Assembly: GCA_903851195.1 (NCBI GenBank)
Contig: CAINNJ010000033.1
Span: 124,001-188,000 of the forward strand
Direction: 5' to 3'
DNA: 64,000 nucleotides
Source of the DNA: an uncultured Acidobacteriia bacterium
Lineage (GTDB): Bacteria; Acidobacteriota; Terriglobia; Bryobacterales; Bryobacteraceae
A program made the position numbers and the translations under genes. Below the pieces are notes generated by a model. That model was given only the letters and a program-made list of their open reading frames with translations. It was not told the origin of the DNA and made no database searches. How positions within the stretch are numbered: position 1 is the stretch's first letter; each line of letters opens with the position of its first letter. Of the stretch, positions 32,228 to 40,115 are shown in pieces.

Positions 32228-32903
32228 TTCGCGCCCTCACTATTTCCAGAATATTGCGGCCCTGCAGCGGGAGAGGCTGCCAGAGAAGCGGCTCATTCGG
32301 GGCGGCTTCGCAGGCGATTTCGACAGTCTCGCCGGCTCGCGCACTCCCCTGGCCGGAGTTACCCGCTCTCAGGTATCGTATCCGCAGTCCGGCCCGCAGT
32401 CCAGAACCGAGTCCGGAAGTGTCCTCCACGACCCAGCAGCCCCCTCCGGCGGGTTGGAGGCGCAGGTCCGGATTCTGGTCCAGGAGGACCAGGTCGCCGG
32501 CGGAGAACGCGGCCGGCATGACGAGATCGGGTGCGAGCAGGGCGGCGACGGGTTCCACGAGTCCGGCCAGAAGTGACAGAGGAAACGGTGTGTAGCCGCG
32601 GAAGGCGGTGAGGACGGCGTCGCCGCCGGGTCCGAGTCGGCTGCGGAGGAGAGGCACGGCGCGGATGCCGGCTTCGATCTCGCCGGGGTAGCGCCAGAGC
32701 AGGTCGGCGACGGTGAGGCCCAGGGCGCGCATGAGGCGGTCGGCGGAGGCGGGGGACAGGGCGCGGACGCTTTTCAGAACGTTGTGCATGTGCGGCTGGG
32801 AGATATCGCAGATGCGGGCGAGGCTGCGTTCGGAGACCTGGCCGGAACGGACGCGCTGGCGCGCGGCTTCGATCAGGCGCTGGTGGAGGTCGTCGAAGAA
32901 CAT
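32145..32903 (-). CDS. XRE-like helix-turn-helix regulator with C-terminal sensor-like region
   Basis: VSERSLARICDISQPHMHNVLKSVRALSPASADRLMRALGLTVADLLW. Confidence 0.75.
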   Translation of the reverse strand: MFFDDLHQRLIEAARQRVRSGQVSERSLARICDISQPHMHNVLKSVRALSPASADRLMRALGLTVADLLWRYPGEIEAGIRAVPLLRSRLGPGGDAVLTAFRGYTPFPLSLLAGLVEPVAALLAPDLVMPAAFSAGDLVLLDQNPDLRLQPAGGGCWVVEDTSGLGSGLRAGLRIRYLRAGNSGQGSARAGETVEIACEAAPNEPLLWQPLPLQGRNILEIVRARIVWIGREMEKEPGRSPDTAGPGDRTPE

Positions 32904-32911
32904 GAATTGTA

Positions 32912-32938
32912 CCCCCTATTTCTCAGAGAAATAGGGGG
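32912..32938. promoter_or_regulatory. 27-bp dyad upstream of the XRE-like regulator
   Basis: CCCCCTATTTCTC-A-GAGAAATAGGGGG, perfect 13-bp arms, 8 bp before the start codon. Confidence 0.7.
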
Positions 32939-33112
32939 GTGCGACTTCTCACTATAACGTTGGCGGCCGGTCCCCTCCCGCGGGAGGTAACCCATTGATC
33001 CTGCGGAAGATGGGCAGGTTCACGTAATTATCCGAAGGGCGAGAAAAAGAAAAATGAGAGAAATTCTGAGAAGAACCGGAACGGACCGCTAACCGAACCG
33101 GGAGGAGCTATT

Positions 33113-33694
33113 GTGCATTTTGAATGGAATCGTTCCGCAGTCTTAGGATTGGCCAAAGAGGCATGCGCGCACTGTCAGGGGTTTGGATTGCGACGCAGCA
33201 AGGGGGGGCCGGCGGTGCCTTGTCAATGCGTGCTGCGAGCTGTCTTTCGGGCCTGCTACAACAAGTTCCGGGAATGCGCGTCGGCGGAGAAGCATATCTC
33301 GCGGGTTCGCATCGAGCAGATCAACGGAAAGGAGAAGAAGCAGACGTGGGGCATGAAGAACGAAGAGTACATGGCCGATTTCTGCCGGACTGCCGAGCGG
33401 AATCTGACGCCGGAGGAGTATCGCATCTTCCGGTTTCATTACCTGCTGGGCGCGGACTGGAAGCTGTGCTGCAGCCGCCTGAACATGGAGCGCGGCGCGT
33501 TTTTCCATGAGGTGTACCGGATTCAGCAGAAGCTGGGCCGGGTGTTCCGGGAGCTGGAGCCCTACGCTCTGTTCCCGCTCGACGAGTATTTCGGGGGGGC
33601 CGTTCGGAGCCTGCCCGTGAAGAGCAATCTGCTTCGGATGCCTCCCGGACGAGCGAGTAAGGGGCTGGTACCGCCTCTGAAAAAGATCGCCTGA
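33113..33694 (+). CDS. Cys-rich (CxxCxGxG) plus helix-turn-helix-like hypothetical protein
   Basis: CAHCQGFG...PCQC then LTPEEYRIFRFHYLLGADWKLCCSRLNMERGAFFHEVYRIQQKLG. Confidence 0.65.
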   Translation: MHFEWNRSAVLGLAKEACAHCQGFGLRRSKGGPAVPCQCVLRAVFRACYNKFRECASAEKHISRVRIEQINGKEKKQTWGMKNEEYMADFCRTAERNLTPEEYRIFRFHYLLGADWKLCCSRLNMERGAFFHEVYRIQQKLGRVFRELEPYALFPLDEYFGGAVRSLPVKSNLLRMPPGRASKGLVPPLKKIA

Positions 33695-33823
33695 CCGGGA
33701 TCGGCCGGGTTGAAGACGAAAGTGCAGAGGGCGCCGCCGGGGTGTTTCGCTCCGGCGGCGTTGTTTTTGATGGTGGGCGGAATGCGGTCGGAATAAAATC
33801 CCGGAAAGCAGGATAATCAGTCT

Positions 33824-34519
33824 GTGCAAGTTCTGGAAGAAAAACACAAGCTGGCAACCCGGTGGTTCCACTGGATCAATTTCCCGATCCTTTTCGTGAT
33901 GATCATCAGCGGGCTGCTGATTTACTGGGCTTACGATCCGTACCGGATCGGCCTCGGCAGCATCACCCTTTTCCACTTTTTCCCCGACTGGTTTTACGAC
34001 GCGACGCATGTCGACCACAAGCTTTCTTACGGGATGGCGCTGCACTTTCTGTTTGCGTGGATCTTCGCAATCAACGGGCTGGCGTATGTGATCTATACGG
34101 TGGTCTCCGGCGAGTGGCGGGAACTGGTTCCGGAACGGAAGTCGTTTGGCGAAGCGGTGCAGGTGGCGATGCACGACATGGGTCTGAAGGTGCCGCTGCC
34201 GCCGCAAGGGCGGTACAACGCGGCACAGCGGATCACGTACACGGGTATCGTGCTGATGGGCGGGCTGAGCCTGCTGACGGGCCTCGCGATTTACAAGCCG
34301 GCGCAACTGAACTGGCTGACGGCGCTGGCGGGCGGTTACGAGTGGGCGCGGTGGGAACATTTCTGGCTGACGATGGGGTACCTGGGATTTTTCGGGATCC
34401 ACATCGCGCAGGTGATTCGGGCCGGCTGGGCCAACTTCCGGTCGATGGTGTGCGGTTACGACGTGGTGGAGTTGAAAGCGGCAAGCGCGGAGGTACACGG
34501 TAATGCAGGAAAACTCTAA
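33824..34519 (+). CDS. Cytochrome b561-type membrane subunit
   Basis: KHKLATRWFHWINFPILFVMIISGLLIYW; repeated His in predicted TM helices. Confidence 0.85.
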   Translation: MQVLEEKHKLATRWFHWINFPILFVMIISGLLIYWAYDPYRIGLGSITLFHFFPDWFYDATHVDHKLSYGMALHFLFAWIFAINGLAYVIYTVVSGEWRELVPERKSFGEAVQVAMHDMGLKVPLPPQGRYNAAQRITYTGIVLMGGLSLLTGLAIYKPAQLNWLTALAGGYEWARWEHFWLTMGYLGFFGIHIAQVIRAGWANFRSMVCGYDVVELKAASAEVHGNAGKL

Positions 34520-35264
34520 AGTTCTGACGCCGGCGGAAGAGATTTCGCGGCGTTCCCGGCGGTCGTTCATCGGGCTGGGCGTGGGCGCCGTGGCGGCAGT
34601 CGGCGGGTGGGAATGGCTGCACTCGGGCGAGATTCCGGAGGGCGACATTCCGGGCAAGCTGCGGGCGGCGCTCAACTTCAATGAAGGCGTGGTGCGGAAC
34701 ACGCTGTACGGCAACGACCATCTGGCAAAGACGTTTCCGGCGTCTGCGGTCGGCAAGATCAGGGCGAACGGCGATGTGGGCATCGACGAGGCGCTGGATG
34801 CGGCGGCGTGGCGTCTGGAAGTGGTTCCTTTCGGGGCGAGCGCGCCGGCCGGCAAGCTGGTGATGGACGATCTGCGCAAGCTGCCGCGGCACGAGGAAAT
34901 CATCGATTTCAAGTGCGTGGAGGGATGGAGCACGGTGACACAGTTCGCCGGGGCGCGGTTCTCGGATTTCACGGCGAAGTTCGCGCCGGGGTCGGAGAAG
35001 GCGCAATGCGTCGGGATGAGGACTCCGGACGAGGAGTATTACGTCGGTCTTGATATGCCAAGTGCGCTGCATCCGCAGACTCTGCTGGCGTACGAGATGA
35101 ACGGGGAGCCGCTGAACGACAAGCACGGGGCTCCGTTGCGGCTGGTGATTCCGGTGAAGTACGGGATCAAGAATATCAAGCGGATCGGCCGGATCGAGTA
35201 TGCGGACAAGCGCGGAGACGATTACTGGGCCGAGCGCGGGTATGACTGGTACGCGGGTCTGTAG
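34503..35264 (+). CDS. Molybdopterin-dependent oxidoreductase (sulfite oxidase fold), Tat-exported
   Basis: SRRSRRSFIGLGVGAVAAVGG Tat signal; FKCVEGWSTVTQFAGARFSDF; overlaps cytochrome gene. Confidence 0.85.
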   Translation: MQENSKVLTPAEEISRRSRRSFIGLGVGAVAAVGGWEWLHSGEIPEGDIPGKLRAALNFNEGVVRNTLYGNDHLAKTFPASAVGKIRANGDVGIDEALDAAAWRLEVVPFGASAPAGKLVMDDLRKLPRHEEIIDFKCVEGWSTVTQFAGARFSDFTAKFAPGSEKAQCVGMRTPDEEYYVGLDMPSALHPQTLLAYEMNGEPLNDKHGAPLRLVIPVKYGIKNIKRIGRIEYADKRGDDYWAERGYDWYAGL

Positions 35265-37078
35265 CCCCGCACGATGAGTTTGTTGATGGCGGGGGCGACG
35301 GCAATGTTGACTTCCGCGATGGGCGCTACGGGGATCGGGCGGGCCGGCTTTCCGGCTAATGCCGTGGAGGCCAGTTTCGCCAGGGCCGCGGAGACGAGTC
35401 CGGCTTCGCGCAATGCGGGCCGGCGGGCAGCCAGGGGACGAAGTTTCGCGTCGTTCGCGACCCAGAGGGTGAGCCAGCGGGCGATTTCCCGATTGGCTTC
35501 GGCGTCCGCGCGATTGGCGAGCCAGCGATCTACGGCGGCTGTGAACTGACGCGCCGTGGCGCTGTCCGGCCGGGCGGTATCGACCAGGCGATCGAGTGGG
35601 GTGCTTTGGGTGTAGTTGGGGTTGGCGTGGTGGCGGACGCGCAGGGAGCCAGGTTCGAGAACGTCGGTGAGGGTCTGGAGTGCCTCGGTGTCATTCGAGC
35701 CGGCGAGGCGCCGCAGCATGGTCCGGTAGTTCACGTTGTGGCGCAGGCCGAGCTGGTCGAGTTCGGCGTCGATGACGGCGACGCGGCGGTAGAGATCCGG
35801 GATGTCGCGCGTTACGGCGGGTGACCAGAGGCGTTCGGCGATGGCGGCGGTGCGGGGCCAGAGGCGCGAATCCAGGTTTTCGGCGGAAACGTATTCGGTC
35901 CACATGCAGGCTTCGGCGCCCAGGGTGCGGTTGCCGGCGGGATTGACCAGGTACAACTTCGCGGCCGGTTCGGTGTAATCCAGATAAAAGCCGGTGGAGA
36001 GAAGACCATCGTGGCCCAGACGGGCAGCATCTGCAAGCGATTTCGCGCCGCGCCAGGACTGGATCAGTGCGTCCTTAGGAAGCCCCGGCGCGAGGACTTC
36101 GTCCCAACCCTCCATTCGCTTGCCTTGTTTCGCGAGGATGTCGTGCACCTGCCGGTTGAAACGAGCCTGCAGTTCGGTCTGCGGATGGTCGCTCACTTCG
36201 TCGCCACCGATGTGGAAAAACTGGTCGGGGAACAAGGGGGCCATTTCGCCGATGAACGCTTCCAGGAACGCCAGGACGTTCGGATTGGCAGGGTCGAGGG
36301 CGGGGTTATAGCCGCCCCACGTGCGGACGATCTGAAACGGACCGGGTCCGGCGGCGAGTTCCGGGTAGCCGGCCAGCCAACTGGCGGAGTGGCCGGGCAT
36401 GTCGAATTCGGGAACGACGCGGATGCCGCGATCGCGGGCGTATTGGACGATGCCGCGAATCTGGTCCTGCGAGTAGAAATCGCCGTCGGAGCCCAGTTCG
36501 TGCAGTTTGGGAAAGCGTTTCGATTCGACGCGGAAACCCTGGTCGTCGGAGAGATGCCAGTGGAAGACGTTGAGCTTGACGGCGGCCATGGCGTCGAGAT
36601 TGCGGCGGATGACGTCGAGGGGAAGGAAGTGGCGGGCGGAATCGAGCAGGAGGCCGCGCCAGGGGAAACGCGGGCGGTCTTCAATTACGAGTGCGGGCGC
36701 GGTCCAGCCGGCAGGCGTTTTCGTCAGGAGCTGCAAGAGGGTTTCGAGGGCGTACAATGCGCCGAGAGGGTTTGGCGCGGTGATGAGGGCCTCATGGCCG
36801 GTAGTTTCGAGTCGATAGGATTCGTCTTCGTCGAGAGACTGGACGGGGTTGCCGGGGGACTCGATATGGATCCGAAGATTGACGGGTCCCCCGAGGCGTG
36901 TGGTCAGGCGGGCAGTGGCGGCGGCAATCCGGGGTTCGTCAATGTTCGTTTCGATACGGGCGTCCGGACCGAAAATCAGACTGCCCGGCCGGGTCTGCAC
37001 GGAGGCCGGCTTCGGCAGCAGAGTCAATTGCGACAGCGCGGGAACGGCAAGGGCGAAAAAGAGCAGGACGGCCCGCAT
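35222..37078 (-). CDS. GH20 beta-N-acetylhexosaminidase
   Basis: [54 protein letters not shown]. Confidence 0.93.
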   Translation of the reverse strand: MRAVLLFFALAVPALSQLTLLPKPASVQTRPGSLIFGPDARIETNIDEPRIAAATARLTTRLGGPVNLRIHIESPGNPVQSLDEDESYRLETTGHEALITAPNPLGALYALETLLQLLTKTPAGWTAPALVIEDRPRFPWRGLLLDSARHFLPLDVIRRNLDAMAAVKLNVFHWHLSDDQGFRVESKRFPKLHELGSDGDFYSQDQIRGIVQYARDRGIRVVPEFDMPGHSASWLAGYPELAAGPGPFQIVRTWGGYNPALDPANPNVLAFLEAFIGEMAPLFPDQFFHIGGDEVSDHPQTELQARFNRQVHDILAKQGKRMEGWDEVLAPGLPKDALIQSWRGAKSLADAARLGHDGLLSTGFYLDYTEPAAKLYLVNPAGNRTLGAEACMWTEYVSAENLDSRLWPRTAAIAERLWSPAVTRDIPDLYRRVAVIDAELDQLGLRHNVNYRTMLRRLAGSNDTEALQTLTDVLEPGSLRVRHHANPNYTQSTPLDRLVDTARPDSATARQFTAAVDRWLANRADAEANREIARWLTLWVANDAKLRPLAARRPALREAGLVSAALAKLASTALAGKPARPIPVAPIAEVNIAVAPAINKLIVRGYRPAYQSYPRSAQ

Positions 37079-37107
37079 GGACTCTCTTGATCCTATACGC
37101 TGGAAGT

Positions 37108-37881
37108 ATGTCCCTCACGATTGCCGGGCGCACATTTCAGTCGCGCCTCTTGATCGGTACCGGAAAGTACCGAAGCTTTCAGGAGATGGCGCGCTGCCAC
37201 AAAGTATCGGGCGCCGAAGTGGTCACGGTGGCGGTCCGCCGTGTGAACCTGACCGACCGAAGCAAAGAATCCCTGCTCGACTATATCGATCGCGACCGCA
37301 TGTTCATTCTGCCGAACACGGCCGGCTGCTACACGGCGGACGACGCGATTCGCACGGCGCGGCTGGGGCGGGAAGTGGGCCTTTCGAACTGGGTGAAGCT
37401 GGAAGTGATCGGCGACGAGAAGACGCTGTTTCCGGACAACCAGGGGCTGCTGGAAGCCACGCGGGTGCTGGCGAAGGAAGGCTTCGTGGTGCTGCCCTAT
37501 ACGAATGACGATGTGGTGAATGCGCGGCGTCTGGTGGATGCGGGCGCGGCGGCGGTGATGCCGCTGGCGGCGCCGATCGGCTCCGGGCTGGGCATTCAGA
37601 ATCTGACCAACCTGCGGATCATGCGGGAGATGATCACGGAAGTGCCGCTGATTGTGGATGCGGGCGTGGGAACGGCTTCTGACGCGGCGATCGCGATGGA
37701 ACTGGGCGCGGACGCGATTCTGATGAACACGGCCATCGCGGCGGCGGACGATGCGGAGAAGATGGCTCTGGCGATGAAGCTGGCGGTGGAAGCCGGGCGG
37801 CTGGCGTTCGAAGCGGGACGGATGGAGAAAAGGCTGTACGCCAGCGCGAGTAGTCCGCTGGCTGGAGTGATCGGGAGATAG
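37108..37881 (+). CDS. thiG: Thiazole synthase
   Basis: [60 protein letters not shown]. Confidence 0.96.
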   Translation: MSLTIAGRTFQSRLLIGTGKYRSFQEMARCHKVSGAEVVTVAVRRVNLTDRSKESLLDYIDRDRMFILPNTAGCYTADDAIRTARLGREVGLSNWVKLEVIGDEKTLFPDNQGLLEATRVLAKEGFVVLPYTNDDVVNARRLVDAGAAAVMPLAAPIGSGLGIQNLTNLRIMREMITEVPLIVDAGVGTASDAAIAMELGADAILMNTAIAAADDAEKMALAMKLAVEAGRLAFEAGRMEKRLYASASSPLAGVIGR

Positions 37882-37911
37882 GTGTTATTGGGAAATAAAC
37901 AGGTTTGGAAC

Positions 37912-37988
37912 TGGTGGCGGGAGGGAGACTCGAACTCCCGACCTACGGATTATGAGACCGTCGCTCTAGCCAGCTGAGCTACCCCGCC
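37912..37988 (-). tRNA. tRNA-Met (CAU), CCA encoded
   Basis: Reverse complement GGCGGGGTAGCTCAGCTGGCTAGAGCGACGGTCTCATAATCCGTAGGTCGGGAGTTCGAGTCTCCCTCCCGCCACCA folds as cloverleaf with CAT anticodon. Confidence 0.93.
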
Positions 37989-38054
37989 ACAGACTTCAAT
38001 TCTAACATTGCCGTCACGCGATCGGCATGGCGGGCATGCGCGTGCGAGACTGGA

Positions 38055-38445
38055 GTCTGGCAGGCGTTCGGATGGATAGCCGCTGGCAGCCCGTGTTAAA
38101 GCGGGAGGCGAGAGGAAAGTCCGGTCTCCACAGGGCAGCGTGCCGGCTAACGGCCGGGGGGGATCTCTCAAAGGGATCTTTACGGAAAGTGCCACAGAAA
38201 ATATACCGCCGGTTCGCAAGAGCCGGTAAGGGTGAAATGGTGCGGTAAAAGCGCACCGCGGACGGAGCAATCCGGCTGGCAGGGCAAACCCCACGCGGAG
38301 CAAGACCAAATAGGGGAGAAGGAGTGGCCCGCTCCGTTAAACTTCCGGGTAGGTCGCTTGAGCCGTTCAGCAATGGGCGGCCTGGATGAATGGCTATCGC
38401 CCGCAAGGGTACAAAAACCGGCTTATAATCCAGCGTCTGTCAGAC
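38055..38445 (+). ncRNA. rnpB: RNase P RNA (bacterial class A)
   Basis: GAGGAAAGTCCGGTCTCCACAGGGCAG, GCCACAGAAAATATACCGCC, GGTAAGGGTGAAATGGTGCGGTAAAAGCGCACCGC, AAACCCCACGCGGAGCAAGACCAAATAGGGG; P1 helix 38055-38066 / 38434-38445. Confidence 0.95.
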
Positions 38446-38475
38446 AAAGAAAAAAGCCGGGGCTTTGAGCCCCGG
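38446..38475 (-). terminator. Intrinsic terminator of the OmpA-like gene
   Basis: GCCGGGGCT-CAA-AGCCCCGGC stem followed on - strand by TTTTTTCTTT. Confidence 0.85.
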
Positions 38476-38489
38476 CCGAGTTACTGTAT

Positions 38490-40049
38490 CTAGCGGCCCA
38501 CAATCTCGTAGTGGGGCCGCGGCACGGAGACCGGCACCACCCCTTCGGTGTCGTGATATTTATTCGGGCGGAGCCAGTTGCCGAACTCCAGACCGATCAC
38601 CGCACGATCCCCAAAGCGGATGTTCTGAAACGTGGGATTGTGATCGCCCGCGACATAGACCGACAAATGGTCGCTGATGTCATAGGAGACCTTCAGCGTG
38701 CCTGCCGGTTCCGGATCCAGACCCCGCGTGAGCCGTTTCACGTAAGCGCCGCTGCCTTCCACGGAGAAATGTTTTCCCACCGAGAACGCCATGTGCAAGC
38801 CGACCTGGTCGGCGAGGCGGAGGTAAGCCGGGAAGGTCGTTCCGGAACCCATTGACGTTCCCAGATTGGCGTAGTCGCGGAAGCCCTTCGAGCCGAAGAC
38901 TCCGACGATGCCGCGAGGCATCACGTAATCGACAGTCGCCACGCCATTGCCCAGCATCGTACCGCCACGATACGCATTCAGCGACACGTAGTCGAACTGC
39001 GCGAAGGCGCCGACCTGAATGCGGTTAAAACGATTGACCAGACCGAGGTCGAAGAGTCCTTCGTTACGGCCATCGGCGCGGCTGTCGTTTTTGTGGAAGT
39101 AGAGCCAGTCGCCATCGATCTGGATGCCGTGCGTGCCGGGTTGTTCCGGCGTCTCGCCGTTACCGAAGGGGATCAGGCCGTGCGCATAGACCTCCGCACT
39201 GTAATTGCCCTGTTTGCCGGTGCCGTGGATGGAGCCGTTGCCGAACGTGGGACCGCCGTTGAACCCGATCAGGCTGTATTTGCGGTTGCGAAGGGCCGAT
39301 TGGGTGAGAGCATAATCCGCTGCCTTCGTGGCCTCGGCGCGCGCGATTTCGGTGGTCTGTTCGGCGGTGAGCGGCGACGGACGTTTGACAAGATCCTGCG
39401 TGTCGTTGTGGATGGCGCCGGTATCCTGCTTAATCGCAGTGGTGGATTCCTGGATCGCGGACGTGGTTTGTTTGATGGTCCCGGTATCGCCCTGCAGGGT
39501 CTTCAGCTGATTTTCGAGGTCGCGAATCTGACCCTGAATGGCGTCGATCTTACTTAACTGCCCGTTGGCGGTTTTGATGAAGTCGAGGATGGCCGAGGTC
39601 ACGGTGCCATCGCCAATCTGCGTGCCGTCCGGCGCGGTTACGGTGAGGGTTACGCGGCGGTTGAGGAAGCGCTGGTTGACGCCGCGTCCGGCGGCTTCGG
39701 GATTGGATTTCCCGTCCCCTTTGGCGGTTATCTGGGCGGCTGTCGCTCCATATTTCTGCAGAAATTGGGAGACGGCGTCGGCCCTTTTCTGCGAAAGACG
39801 CATGTTATAGCGGGCAGAACCGATCTGATCGGCGTGGCCCGTTATGTTGACCTTGTAATCGGAATGCTGCTTCAGCAGATCCGCGAGGCGAAGCATGGAG
39901 GGAAAGCCATCCACGATGACGGACTGGTTGAATTCGAAGTTGATTTCCTCCCAGTCGGTGGCGCGCTGCGTGGTGTCCACACCCTGCGCAAAAACGATTG
40001 AACCCGATAAGAAAGCTACCAGGGCGATGCCCGGTAAATTTCGACCCAT
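38490..40049 (-). CDS. OmpA-family outer membrane protein: N-terminal OmpA domain, coiled coil, C-terminal barrel-like region
   Basis: INFEFNQSVIVDGFPSMLRLADLLKQHSDYKVNITGHADQIGSARYNMRLSQKRADAV; DTGTIKQTTSAIQESTTAIKQDTGAIHNDT repeat region. Confidence 0.85.
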   Translation of the reverse strand: MGRNLPGIALVAFLSGSIVFAQGVDTTQRATDWEEINFEFNQSVIVDGFPSMLRLADLLKQHSDYKVNITGHADQIGSARYNMRLSQKRADAVSQFLQKYGATAAQITAKGDGKSNPEAAGRGVNQRFLNRRVTLTVTAPDGTQIGDGTVTSAILDFIKTANGQLSKIDAIQGQIRDLENQLKTLQGDTGTIKQTTSAIQESTTAIKQDTGAIHNDTQDLVKRPSPLTAEQTTEIARAEATKAADYALTQSALRNRKYSLIGFNGGPTFGNGSIHGTGKQGNYSAEVYAHGLIPFGNGETPEQPGTHGIQIDGDWLYFHKNDSRADGRNEGLFDLGLVNRFNRIQVGAFAQFDYVSLNAYRGGTMLGNGVATVDYVMPRGIVGVFGSKGFRDYANLGTSMGSGTTFPAYLRLADQVGLHMAFSVGKHFSVEGSGAYVKRLTRGLDPEPAGTLKVSYDISDHLSVYVAGDHNPTFQNIRFGDRAVIGLEFGNWLRPNKYHDTEGVVPVSVPRPHYEIVGR

Positions 40050-40051
40050 AA

Positions 40052-40076
40052 GCGTAATCTCCGGTAGAGATTACGC
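40052..40076 (-). promoter_or_regulatory. SD-overlapping hairpin in the leader of the OmpA-like gene
   Basis: - strand GCGTAATCTC-TACCG-GAGATTACGC-TT-ATG; 10-bp perfect arms, SD GGAG at loop/3' arm. Confidence 0.7.
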
Positions 40077-40115
40077 AGCTCTACTACCCTTGTAATAAAT
40101 CTGGCAGGCCGAGAA

